In this document: positions 1 through 7,851 of the stretch, piece by piece
Layout of the letters: every line of letters starts with the position of its first letter
Numbering within the stretch: the first letter of the stretch is position 1
Source: Dokdonella_A sp040005635
GTDB taxonomy: Bacteria > Pseudomonadota > Gammaproteobacteria > Xanthomonadales > Rhodanobacteraceae
Reading direction: 5' to 3'
NCBI GenBank assembly: GCA_040005635.1
Contig: JBDTYM010000012.1
Span: 1-58,660, forward strand
Length of the DNA: 58,660 bases
Made by a program: the position numbers and the translations under genes
The notes under the pieces: generated by a model
Database searches by the model: none
What the model was told of the DNA's origin: nothing
Seen by the model: the letters and a program-made list of their open reading frames with translations, nothing else

Positions 1-494
1 TCCTGGATCCGCAGATCGCCGCACACCTCGCGTTGCCGGCGACGGCCTTCGGCATCTATGCCGGCGCCACCGTGCACGAAGTCGCCCAGGTGGTCGCGAT
101 CGGCAACGCGGTGAGCCCGGCAGCGACCGACACCGCCGTAATCGTCAAGCTGACACGCGTGCTGCTGCTGGTGCCATTCCTGTTCATTCTCGGTGGCTGG
201 CAGGCGCGCAAGAACGGCGTGCGCGGCGCGATCAGCATTCCGTGGTTCGCGCTGGGCTTCGTCGGCGTGTGTGCGCTCAATTCGCTGATCGTGCTGCCGC
301 CGACACTGCGCGGCCGTCTGCTCGATCTCGACACCTTGCTGCTCGCCATGGCAATGGGCGCGCTCGGCCTCGAAACCCGTTTCGCGCGCTTGCGTGCGCT
401 CGGGCCCAAGCCGCTGATACTCGCGTTCGTGCTGTTCCTCTGGCTGACGATCGGCGGCTACTGGCTGACGCGCTGGCTGGCGTGGCCGGCGTGA
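1..494 (+). CDS. YeiH-family (UPF0324) putative sulfate exporter, C-terminal part
   Basis: The reading frame is open from base 3 to the stop at 492-494, so the gene starts outside the window. The visible 163 or so residues hold about four hydrophobic segments. The stretches GATVHEVAQVVA and GALGLET match what I remember of the C-terminal half of the YeiH/UPF0324 inner-membrane family, which is annotated as sulfate exporters with little biochemical proof. It ends with a tryptophan-rich last helix. The family is often paired with a LysR regulator, but that would lie upstream and cannot be seen. Family assignment is fairly sure; substrate is not. Confidence 0.8.
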   Translation, partial: LDPQIAAHLALPATAFGIYAGATVHEVAQVVAIGNAVSPAATDTAVIVKLTRVLLLVPFLFILGGWQARKNGVRGAISIPWFALGFVGVCALNSLIVLPPTLRGRLLDLDTLLLAMAMGALGLETRFARLRALGPKPLILAFVLFLWLTIGGYWLTRWLAWPA

Positions 495-562
495 CGCGGA
501 CGGCATAAAGCGATTGCCGGCCGATCGTGCATCGCGATACGCTGCCGCGAGGGGAAACACTC

Positions 563-1978
563 ATGTCGACAACAGCGTGGGGCGCGGACATGTTCGATCG
601 CAACGAGATATGTCTTTGGGTGCCGGGATTGTGCCTGGCCTTTCTTCTGGGGATGACGGGCGCACACGCAGCCACGGTCGATCGCTATGGCCGCCTTCTC
701 GTCGACGCGCACGGAACACCTTACTCGTACGACGCCCGGTCGGCGACGCCCTTGCGCACTGGCGATACATGGACGGCGTTCGCCGGTCGGCGCGACCGGT
801 CACCGAGCCCACAGCTGATACCGGCCCGGTCACTGCGGCCGCACAGCGCAAGCGGCGCGAATTTCGGCTTGGGCCCGTTCATGGCGTACCCGGTCGGCAG
901 TTGGCCGGACAGCGTGGCGATATTCGACGTCAACGGCGACGGTCGCAACGACGTGGTGCTGACGACGACGTTCTACTTCGATACCGTCAACGACTATCAC
1001 GTGTTCGTTTTCCTGCAGGCAGCCGATGGCTCGCTGAATGCGCCGATCTCGGTGCCCTATCCGGATCATGCCAATTCGACGGGCCTGGCCGTGATGCGCG
1101 TGGGCCGCGCGGCGATCGCGCAGAGCAGCCTCACCAGTGAAATCATCGTCGGCAGCGATGCCGGCATCACGCGCTTCCTGGTCAAGCGCGGGGCGATCGG
1201 CTCCGGCCTCTTCTTGCTCGGCCAGAATTCCTCGACCCTGGCCGTGATCGACGCCAACCTCGACCACGTCAACGATATCGTCGCCCTCAGCTGGGATAGC
1301 GATGCCGAGATATTTTCCGGCGACGGCTCCGGCGGCTTCGGAACGCCGTTGCCGCTGGTCTCCAACAATGCCGGCTGGAACAGCATGGTCGCCCGCGATT
1401 TCGACAACGACGGCAAGAGCGATCTGCTGATCGCATCCGGGCAAGGCGTCGGCGCGCAGTCCATCAATGTGCATTGGCAGGCCGGCGACGGGCACCTCGG
1501 ACCGCCGACCTCGTTCGGCCCTCCGCAGGATCACATCTGGTATGCAGGCGCCGGCGACATCAACGGCGACGGTCGAGCCGACATCGTGGCGTCCAGGGCC
1601 TACAACAGCCCGACCTGGCTTTGGTATTTCAAAGGCCAGCAGGGACGCACGTTCGCGCCCGCTATGGCGCTGCCGAGCTATGACATTCCTGAAACCGTCG
1701 TGGTCAAGGACGTGAATGGCGACGGGCTCGACGATATCGTCACGTTGCACGGCGGCTGGCAGGAGGCGGGGGTCTATCTCCAGGCGAGCGACGGCGGCAT
1801 GGGGCCCGAGCAGCTGTACGACCTCCCGTACGCCAGTCACTACGGATCGACGGGACTTGCGCTCGGGGACATCAACTCTGACGGCTGCACGGACGCCGCG
1901 ATCGCCGACTACAACAACGGACTCGTCGTCATGTACGGACACGATTGCGCACACGCTGCCAAGCAGTCCGCTCAATGA
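563..1978 (+). CDS. Exported FG-GAP/VCBS repeat (beta-propeller) protein
   Basis: A 471-residue protein. I chose ATG 563 because a GAGGGG ribosome site sits about 8 bases before it; an in-frame GTG at 527 lacks this. Residues 10-36 form a signal peptide (basic start, hydrophobic core, GAHA cleavage site). The mature part carries six Asp/Asn/Gly calcium-loop repeats such as DVNGDGRND, DFDNDGKSD, DINGDGRAD and DVNGDGLDD, spaced as in integrin-like seven-bladed propellers. Such proteins are periplasmic or surface exposed and bind calcium; the specific ligand is unknown. It occupies the place where related genomes, as I recall, carry pdxA upstream of rsmA. Confidence 0.8.
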   Translation: MSTTAWGADMFDRNEICLWVPGLCLAFLLGMTGAHAATVDRYGRLLVDAHGTPYSYDARSATPLRTGDTWTAFAGRRDRSPSPQLIPARSLRPHSASGANFGLGPFMAYPVGSWPDSVAIFDVNGDGRNDVVLTTTFYFDTVNDYHVFVFLQAADGSLNAPISVPYPDHANSTGLAVMRVGRAAIAQSSLTSEIIVGSDAGITRFLVKRGAIGSGLFLLGQNSSTLAVIDANLDHVNDIVALSWDSDAEIFSGDGSGGFGTPLPLVSNNAGWNSMVARDFDNDGKSDLLIASGQGVGAQSINVHWQAGDGHLGPPTSFGPPQDHIWYAGAGDINGDGRADIVASRAYNSPTWLWYFKGQQGRTFAPAMALPSYDIPETVVVKDVNGDGLDDIVTLHGGWQEAGVYLQASDGGMGPEQLYDLPYASHYGSTGLALGDINSDGCTDAAIADYNNGLVVMYGHDCAHAAKQSAQ

Positions 1979-2018
1979 TGTGAGGCGCATCGATCGGCAA
2001 AGAGGCTAGGATGCGCGG

Positions 2019-2819
2019 ATGCCGACGCCTTCCGCTTTTGAACGCCACACGCACAAGAAACGCTTCGGCCAGCACTTCCTGCATGACGCCGGCATCCTGC
2101 GCCAGATCGTGCAGGCGATCGATCCGCGGCCCGGCGAGTGCGTCGTCGAGATCGGCCCCGGTGACGGCGCGCTGACGCTGCCGCTGTTGCGCGTGTTGGG
2201 CCGGCTGACGGTAGTCGAACTCGATCGCGACCTGATCCCGCGCCTGCGCGCTGCCGCCGAAGGCGTCGGCGAACTCGAGATCGTCAATGCCGACGTGCTC
2301 GGCGTGGATCTGCACGTGCTCGCCGCCGGTCGACCGCTGCGCGTGGTCGGCAATCTGCCGTACAACATCTCCTCACCGATTCTGTTCCACTGCATCGATC
2401 ATCTCGACGCGATCCGCGACATGCATTTCATGCTGCAGAAGGAAGTCGTCGAGCGCATGGCCGCAGCGCCGGGCAGCAAGGTCTATGGCCGCCTGTCGGT
2501 GATGCTGCAACTCGCCTGCCGGGTGGAGCCTTTGCTCGGCGTGCCTCCCGGCGCGTTTCGCCCGCCACCGAAGGTCGACTCGGCAGTCGTGCGGCTGACG
2601 CCGCGACCGTTGGCGGAGCGACCCGCGGTCGCTGCGAACGCCATCGCGCGGGTGGTCAGGGCCGCCTTCGGCCAACGCCGCAAGACGCTGACGAACGCAC
2701 TGCACGGAGTCGTCACGCCGGAGCGCATGCTCGCTGCCGGCGTCGATCCGAAGGCGCGCGCTGAGCAGCTGACACCGGCTGCGTTCGTCGCGCTCGCCGC
2801 CGGTCTCGACACCGAATGA
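2019..2819 (+). CDS. rsmA: 16S rRNA (adenine1518-N6/adenine1519-N6)-dimethyltransferase
   Basis: 266 residues, the usual length. RsmA (KsgA) dimethylates two adjacent adenines in the 3' hairpin of 16S rRNA late in 30S assembly, using S-adenosylmethionine. The N-terminal KKRFGQHFLHD signature, the SAM-binding motif EIGPGDGALT (about residues 46-55), the acidic VELDRD after strand 2 and the catalytic NLPYN motif (about 112-116) are all present, followed by the helical C-terminal domain. The gene is 67 bases upstream of apaG and 40 bases after the FG-GAP gene. Start ATG 2019 gives the standard N-terminus. Confidence 0.97.
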   Translation: MPTPSAFERHTHKKRFGQHFLHDAGILRQIVQAIDPRPGECVVEIGPGDGALTLPLLRVLGRLTVVELDRDLIPRLRAAAEGVGELEIVNADVLGVDLHVLAAGRPLRVVGNLPYNISSPILFHCIDHLDAIRDMHFMLQKEVVERMAAAPGSKVYGRLSVMLQLACRVEPLLGVPPGAFRPPPKVDSAVVRLTPRPLAERPAVAANAIARVVRAAFGQRRKTLTNALHGVVTPERMLAAGVDPKARAEQLTPAAFVALAAGLDTE

Positions 2820-2886
2820 GGCGGCCGACACGACATTTCGCTCTTTACAACTTGCCCACACGCCCCGTGTCCCTGAAAATCACCCC

Positions 2887-3270
2887 ATGAGCGGCAAGAA
2901 GCCCTACGACATCACGATTTCCGTCGACACACGCTTTCTGGATGACCAGTCGGCGCCGTCCGACAACCGTTACGCGTTCGCGTACACGATCACGATCGCC
3001 AACCACGGCACCGTTGGCGCGCGCCTGTTGTCGCGCCACTGGGTCATCACCGACGGCAACGGCAAGGTGCGCGAAGTGCACGGCGACGGCGTCGTCGGCG
3101 AACAACCCTGGGTGCGTCCCGGCGACGACTACGAATACACCTCCGGCGCCGTGCTGGAGACCGCGCTCGGCACGATGCGCGGCAGCTACCAGATGATCGC
3201 GGACGATGGCACCCATTTCGACGCCTATATTCCCGCATTCGTGCTGTCGACCCCGAGGACGCTGCACTGA
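2887..3270 (+). CDS. apaG: ApaG protein (DUF525)
   Basis: 127 residues forming the single ApaG fibronectin-like beta domain. The segments YAFAYTITIANHGTVGARLL, RHWVITDGNGK and PGDDYEYTSG are typical of the family. ApaG is linked by conserved gene order to rsmA and apaH, and its molecular job is still not firmly known. Its stop overlaps the apaH start (TGATG), so the two are translationally coupled. No strong ribosome site precedes the start. Confidence 0.95.
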   Translation: MSGKKPYDITISVDTRFLDDQSAPSDNRYAFAYTITIANHGTVGARLLSRHWVITDGNGKVREVHGDGVVGEQPWVRPGDDYEYTSGAVLETALGTMRGSYQMIADDGTHFDAYIPAFVLSTPRTLH

Positions 3271-4118
3271 TGGCAACCTGGGCCATTGGAGACATCCAGG
3301 GTTGCCACGATGAACTTGTCCGTCTGATCGAAAAGCTCCGCTTCGATCCTGCCACCGACAAGCTCTGGTTCTGTGGCGACCTGGTCAACCGCGGCGGCCA
3401 GTCGCTGGCGGTGCTGCGCACGGTCAAGGCGCTCGGCGATCGCGCGGTCGTTGCGCTCGGCAACCATGATCTCTCGCTGCTGTCGATTGCTGAACGCAAG
3501 CGCGAGGAACAGGGGCGCGTGAACCCGGAACTGCGCGAAGTGCTGTTTGCGCCGGACCGCGATGAACTGATCGGCTGGCTGCGCCGGCAGAACCTGCTGC
3601 ACGTCGACCGCAGCCTGGGTTTCCTGCTCGTGCATGCCGGGCTGTTCCCGCGCTGGACCGTACAGCAGGCCGAGGAAGTCGCGCGCGAGATCGAGGACAA
3701 GCTGCGCGGTGAAGGCTATCGCCGCCTGCTCAAACAGCTGTTCGGCAACAAACCGGACCTGTGGACCCCGAAACTGCGCGGCATCGATCGCTGGCGTGCC
3801 GGCATCAACGTGTTCACTCGCATGCGCTACTGCGATGTGCGCGGTCGCATCGCGTTCAGTGACAAGGGCATTCCCGGCACGCAACGTCCCGGCCTGTACC
3901 CCTGGTATGAGGTACCGGGGCAGATCCGGCGCGACATCCGCGTGGTCTGCGGGCACTGGTCGACGCTCGGCCGCTTCGCCGGCCTCGGCGTGAACGCGAT
4001 CGACACGGGCTGCGTCTGGGGCGGCGCGCTGACCGCGCTGCGCCTGGACAGCGATGAACCGGAATTCGTCAGCATCAAGTCGGATCGCAAACCGACACCG
4101 GGCAAGGAACAGGACTGA
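3270..4118 (+). CDS. apaH: Symmetrical bis(5'-nucleosyl)-tetraphosphatase
   Basis: 282 residues. ApaH hydrolyses diadenosine tetraphosphate to two ADP and can remove Np4 caps from RNA. The metallophosphoesterase motifs are visible in order: GDIQGCHDE near residue 7, WFCGDLVNRGG near 38-48, ALGNHDLSLL near 63-72 and the late CGHWSTLGRF. The start codon overlaps the apaG stop by one base. Length matches the family. Confidence 0.97.
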   Translation: MATWAIGDIQGCHDELVRLIEKLRFDPATDKLWFCGDLVNRGGQSLAVLRTVKALGDRAVVALGNHDLSLLSIAERKREEQGRVNPELREVLFAPDRDELIGWLRRQNLLHVDRSLGFLLVHAGLFPRWTVQQAEEVAREIEDKLRGEGYRRLLKQLFGNKPDLWTPKLRGIDRWRAGINVFTRMRYCDVRGRIAFSDKGIPGTQRPGLYPWYEVPGQIRRDIRVVCGHWSTLGRFAGLGVNAIDTGCVWGGALTALRLDSDEPEFVSIKSDRKPTPGKEQD

Positions 4119-4156
4119 GCGCGCGGCGCCGTCGCGAAGCACAGGCAGGTGGTGAC

Positions 4157-4450
4157 ATGGCAGCCAGCAAGCGGATCCGCCTCGACGAACGCCAAATCGC
4201 CCTGATCGCACGCGCGCTTGCCGAACCGCGCCGCCAGCAGATCCTCAAGCAGATCGGCGAACACGCCGAGCCGCTGCCTTGCAGCGTGCTGCACGAGGCG
4301 CATCCGATCAGCGCCGCAACGCTCTCTCATCATATGAAAGAGCTGGAAACCGCCGGCCTGATCCGCATCGTCCGCGAGGGCAAGTTCGCCAACCTCGCCC
4401 TCCAGCGCGACGTCCTGCACGCCTACCTCGACCGGCTCGCGAAAATCTGA
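4157..4450 (+). CDS. ArsR-family winged-helix transcriptional regulator
   Basis: 97 residues, one winged helix-turn-helix domain. The recognition region reads ISAATLSHHMKELETAGLI, the normal ArsR pattern. The metal motif ELCVCDL is absent and there is only one cysteine (in PCSVLHE), so metal sensing through that site is unlikely. AGGTGG a few bases before ATG supports the start. It is 100 bases upstream of a short-chain dehydrogenase and the gap holds a perfect 8-base-arm palindrome, so it most likely represses that gene. The inducer is unknown. Confidence 0.9.
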   Translation: MAASKRIRLDERQIALIARALAEPRRQQILKQIGEHAEPLPCSVLHEAHPISAATLSHHMKELETAGLIRIVREGKFANLALQRDVLHAYLDRLAKI

Positions 4451-4483
4451 ATCATCACCCTTGAAATCCCGTTGTTGAGCCCC

Positions 4484-4513
4484 TTGTCGTTTAGACGATT
4501 AGATAACTATCTA
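4484..4513 (+). promoter_or_regulatory. Candidate promoter of the SDR gene
   Basis: TTGTCG at 4484-4489 and TATCTA at 4508-4513 stand 18 bases apart and resemble sigma-70 -35 and -10 boxes. The -10 box lies inside the palindrome at 4498-4515, so a bound repressor would block it. No start site data are available. Confidence 0.45.
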
Positions 4514-4515
4514 AT
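4498..4515. promoter_or_regulatory. Perfect palindrome, candidate ArsR-type operator
   Basis: ATTAGATA-AC-TATCTAAT has two perfect 8-base arms with a 2-base spacer. It is AT-rich in a GC-rich surrounding, lies between the ArsR gene and the SDR gene 36 bases before its start, and overlaps the likely -10 box. This is what an ArsR dimer operator usually looks like. Confidence 0.7.
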
Positions 4516-4550
4516 TGTTCCCTGACAAACAAACATAAGGAAAAGCGTAG

Positions 4551-5300
4551 ATGAGCAAGCTGGCAGGCAAAGTTGCCGTGGTGACGGGCGCGTCGAAGGG
4601 TATCGGCGCCGGCATCGCGAAGGCGCTGGGCGCCGCGGGCGCCGCCGTCGTGGTGAATTACGCATCGAGCAGGGAAGGCGCCGACCGTGTGGTGACCGAA
4701 ATCACCGGCAAGGGCGGCAAGGCGATCGCGGTACAGGGCGACGTGTCGAAGGCGGCCGATGTGCAACGCCTGTTTACCCAGGCGAAGCAGGCCTTCGGCA
4801 CACTCGACGTTCTGGTCAACAATGCAGGCGTCTACCGCTTCGCGCCGATCGAGGAAGTGACCGAAGAGGAGTTCCATCGCCAGTTCAACACGAACGTACT
4901 CGGTCTGCTGCTGACGACGAAGGAAGCCGTCAAGCACTTCGGCGCCAACGGTGGCAGCGTGATCAACATCGGCTCGACTGCCAGCACGTTGGGGTTGCCC
5001 GGGACGGCGGTGTATACCGCGACCAAGGGTGCGGTCGATACGATCACGCACGTACTGTCGAAGGAACTCGGGCCGAGAAAAATCCGCGTGAACTCGATCA
5101 ATCCGGGCGGTGTGGAGACCGAAGGCCTGCATACGATGGGTGTGATCGGCAGCGACTTCGAGAAGCACATGATCTCGCAGACGCCGCTCGGCCGACTCGG
5201 TCAGCCGGACGATATCGCAACGATAGCGGTGTTCCTGGCGTCCGAGGATTCGGGCTGGCTGACTGGAGAAAAGCTGCTGGCTTCGGGTGGCATGCGCTGA
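4551..5300 (+). CDS. Short-chain dehydrogenase/reductase (SDR) family oxidoreductase
   Basis: 249 residues, a classical SDR. The NAD(P) glycine motif TGASKGIG is at about residues 12-19, NNAG at about 88-91, and the catalytic set is visible as GSTAS and YTATK. The C-terminal SGWLTGEKLLASGG is typical of the 3-oxoacyl-ACP reductase/glucose-dehydrogenase-like group. The substrate cannot be read from sequence. It follows an ArsR regulator and a palindromic operator, so expression is probably inducible. AAGGAAA lies about 8 bases before ATG. Confidence 0.9.
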   Translation: MSKLAGKVAVVTGASKGIGAGIAKALGAAGAAVVVNYASSREGADRVVTEITGKGGKAIAVQGDVSKAADVQRLFTQAKQAFGTLDVLVNNAGVYRFAPIEEVTEEEFHRQFNTNVLGLLLTTKEAVKHFGANGGSVINIGSTASTLGLPGTAVYTATKGAVDTITHVLSKELGPRKIRVNSINPGGVETEGLHTMGVIGSDFEKHMISQTPLGRLGQPDDIATIAVFLASEDSGWLTGEKLLASGGMR

Positions 5301-5352
5301 CGCGCAGATTCGCGACGCGATGCCTGCTCGCGGGCGTCGCGTCGACGATCGA

Positions 5353-5841
5353 TCAGCGCAGCGCGTAGTCGACGAACGTGAATGCGAACTCGTGGCGCGC
5401 GTCGCGCGGATGAGATTCGCGCGCGATCTCGGTCCACGCGTCGGCGTCGAACGGCGGAAAGAACGTATCCACATCGACTGCCGCCGTGTCGATCCAGGTC
5501 AGATGAAGCCGCGTCGCGTGCGGCAACGCCAGCGTGTACACCTCGCCGCCGCCGATGACGGCAAGCTGCGCGGCACCGGCGTGCGCGATCGCTTCGTCGA
5601 TGCTATGCACGACGCGTTGCCCGGCGAAAGGTGCCGTATCGCCACGCGTCAGCACGATATTCTCGCGCCCCGGCAATGCTCGGCCGATCGCCAGCGCTGT
5701 CTTGCGTCCCATCAGCACCGGCTTGCCGAGCGTGAGCTCCTTGAAGCGCTTCAAGTCATCCGGCAAATGCCACGGCATCCCACCGTCGCGGCCGATCGCC
5801 AGATTGCGATCGAGCGCGGCAATCAGACTGAGCTGGCTCAC
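5353..5841 (-). CDS. folA: Dihydrofolate reductase
   Basis: 162 residues. FolA reduces dihydrofolate to tetrahydrofolate with NADPH. Family marks are LIAALDRNLAIGRDGGMPW at the N-terminus, LPDDLKRFKELT, the cofactor segment MGRKT and VIGGGEVY. The start ATG overlaps the thyA stop (ATGA), so folA is translationally coupled to thyA, whose reaction makes the dihydrofolate that FolA recycles. It converges with the SDR gene across a 52-base gap. Confidence 0.97.
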   Translation of the reverse strand: MSQLSLIAALDRNLAIGRDGGMPWHLPDDLKRFKELTLGKPVLMGRKTALAIGRALPGRENIVLTRGDTAPFAGQRVVHSIDEAIAHAGAAQLAVIGGGEVYTLALPHATRLHLTWIDTAAVDVDTFFPPFDADAWTEIARESHPRDARHEFAFTFVDYALR

Positions 5842-6632
5842 ACCGCCACCGGCGCCTTGATCGCAGCGAGCGGCGCGTAGTCGATGAACTTGATGTCTTC
5901 GTAGCGGAAGTCGAACAGCGAACGCACGTCCGGATTCAGTACCAGCTTCGGCAACGACTGCGGCTGCCGAGCGAGCTGTTCGCGCGCCTGCTCGAAATGG
6001 TTCGAGTACAAATGCGCATCGCCGAGCGTGTGCACGAAGTCGCCCGGCGAAAGATCACACACCTGGGCGACCATCTGCGTCAGCAAGGCATAGCTCGCGA
6101 TGTTGAAGGGAACACCGAGGAAGATATCGCCGGAGCGCTGATACAACTGGCAGGAAAGCCGGCCATTGGCGACATAGAACTGGAACATCGTGTGGCACGG
6201 CTGCAGCGCCATCTTCGGCAGATCTTCAACATTCCACGCGCTGACGATCAGGCGGCGCGAATCCGGATTGCGCTTGATCTCGTCGACGACCGACGCGATC
6301 TGATCGACGACGCGGCCGTCCGCACATCTCCAGGCGCGCCACTGCTTGCCATAGACCGGGCCGAGCTCGCCGTCCGCATCGGCCCATTCGTTCCAGATAC
6401 CTACGCCGTTGTCCTTCAGGTAGCGGATGTTGGTCTCGCCGCGCAGGAACCAGATCAGCTCGTGCACGATCGATTTCAGATGCAGTTTCTTCGTGGTGAC
6501 CAGCGGGAAGCCCTGGCTGAGGTCGAAACGCATCTGCCAGCCGAACACGCTGCGCGTGCCGGTGCCGGTGCGGTCGGCTTTCTCGGCGCCATGCTCGAGA
6601 ACGTGGCGCAGCAGGTCGAGATACTGGCGCAT
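5838..6632 (-). CDS. thyA: Thymidylate synthase
   Basis: 264 residues, the E. coli length. ThyA methylates dUMP to dTMP using methylene-tetrahydrofolate. The N-terminus MRQYLDLLRHVLEHG, the catalytic cysteine in LQPCHTMFQFYV and the folate/dUMP region QRSGDIFLGVPFNIASYA are all present. The frame is open further upstream, but the ATG at 6632 overlaps the lgt stop (TGATG) and gives the standard protein. It is the middle gene of lgt-thyA-folA. Confidence 0.98.
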   Translation of the reverse strand: MRQYLDLLRHVLEHGAEKADRTGTGTRSVFGWQMRFDLSQGFPLVTTKKLHLKSIVHELIWFLRGETNIRYLKDNGVGIWNEWADADGELGPVYGKQWRAWRCADGRVVDQIASVVDEIKRNPDSRRLIVSAWNVEDLPKMALQPCHTMFQFYVANGRLSCQLYQRSGDIFLGVPFNIASYALLTQMVAQVCDLSPGDFVHTLGDAHLYSNHFEQAREQLARQPQSLPKLVLNPDVRSLFDFRYEDIKFIDYAPLAAIKAPVAV

Positions 6633-7534
6633 CAGGCGCCCTCCTGATCCTTGATTTCGTCCTTCTCCGGCATCGTGACCGAATACAGGCGCAGCGTCGG
6701 TGCGTTGCGTGAAAGCCAGAGCAAGAACAACCCGACCAGGATCAACGGCAACGACAGGATTTGCCCCATCGTGAGCCAGCCGAACGCGAGGTATCCCAAT
6801 TGCACGTCGGGAATGCGTACGAATTCGATCGCGAAACGAAACACGCCGTAGAGCAACGCGAACAGCCCCGATACCGCGTAGCGCGGACGCGGCTTGCGCG
6901 AGTAGAACCACAGAATCGCGAACATCACGACGCCTTCGAGCGCCACTTCGTAAAGCTGCGACGGATGCCGTGCCTGATCATTCAGCTGGCCGGCGAGATA
7001 CATCTGGTAGAGCTCGTCGTGGGTCTTCTGCAGCGAGCTCAGCGCGCTCGGAAAGATCATGCCCCACGGCTTGTCCGTGATGCTGCCCCAAAGTTCGCCA
7101 TTGATGAAGTTGCCGAGGCGGCCGAGACCGAGACCGATCGGAAACAGCGGCGCGACGAAGTCGATCACGTCGAAGTAATGCAGTTGGTGCTTGCGCGTCC
7201 AGATCAGCCCCGCGAGCAGCACGCCGAGCAAGCCGCCATGAAACGACATGCCGCCTTCCCAGACGCGGATGATGCTGGCGGGATTGGCTATCAACTCGGC
7301 CGAGTTGTAGAAGATCATGTAGCCGATGCGTCCGCCGATGATCACGCCGAGCATCACGTAGAACGCCAGATCGGAGAACTGATCTGCGGTTACCGGCAAG
7401 CGACCGGCCGCGCGCCGCCGCTGGCCGAGCCACCACGCGCCGGCGAAGCTGAGCAGGTACATGATGCCGTACCAGTGCACTTCGACTGGGCCGAGCGAAA
7501 AGAAGACGGGGTCGAAATTGACGAAATAGGGCAC
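6632..7534 (-). CDS. lgt: Phosphatidylglycerol-prolipoprotein diacylglyceryl transferase
   Basis: 300 residues with about seven membrane helices. Lgt moves a diacylglyceryl group onto the lipobox cysteine of prolipoproteins, the first step of lipoprotein maturation. The signature GRLGNFINGELWG is present, as are the N-terminal FDPVFFSLGPVEVHWYG and the GGRIGYMIFY segment. I place the start at GTG 7534 because homologues begin a few residues before the FDP segment; the frame is open further upstream but that part looks like noise. It leads the lgt-thyA-folA operon with a one-base overlap. Confidence 0.96.
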   Translation of the reverse strand: MPYFVNFDPVFFSLGPVEVHWYGIMYLLSFAGAWWLGQRRRAAGRLPVTADQFSDLAFYVMLGVIIGGRIGYMIFYNSAELIANPASIIRVWEGGMSFHGGLLGVLLAGLIWTRKHQLHYFDVIDFVAPLFPIGLGLGRLGNFINGELWGSITDKPWGMIFPSALSSLQKTHDELYQMYLAGQLNDQARHPSQLYEVALEGVVMFAILWFYSRKPRPRYAVSGLFALLYGVFRFAIEFVRIPDVQLGYLAFGWLTMGQILSLPLILVGLFLLWLSRNAPTLRLYSVTMPEKDEIKDQEGA

Positions 7535-7851
7535 GCGTGGGCTCGAGTCAGATTCAGCGATGCAACTGACGGGACGTGGCCGTCGGGTGTCATGCAAGTT
7601 TCGCCCATCCCTCGGATGTGCGCCATCCCCGCGTCCGTGTTCCCGCATGGAATGGGTGTCAGCGAACGCCGATAACGGCTGGGGCCGTTCGTACTTGCTG
7701 CACCGACCCTGTCCGACGGATGGACAAGACCCCTCGACGGTGAAACCGACGCCGATCGTACTTGGCCAGGGACAAGTACTCGATCACGTCGACTTCGCCT
7801 TGCCAGCGCGTGACCCGATTTCCAGCAGCGGCTTCGGCGACTGACGACGGT
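7535..7851. other. 317-base intergenic stretch
   Basis: This lies downstream of the RlmI-like gene and upstream of lgt, both leftward. I see no credible gene. It holds one hairpin (7754-7784) and should contain the promoter for lgt-thyA-folA, which I cannot place with confidence. Confidence 0.6.
7754..7784 (-). terminator. Hairpin downstream of the RlmI-like gene, possible terminator
   Basis: GTACTTG (7758-7764) and CAAGTAC (7773-7779) form a perfect 7-base stem with an 8-base loop, extended by GATC on each side across a 2-base bulge. It lies about 70 bases past the methyltransferase stop. There is no T tract, so a factor-independent role is uncertain. Confidence 0.35.
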
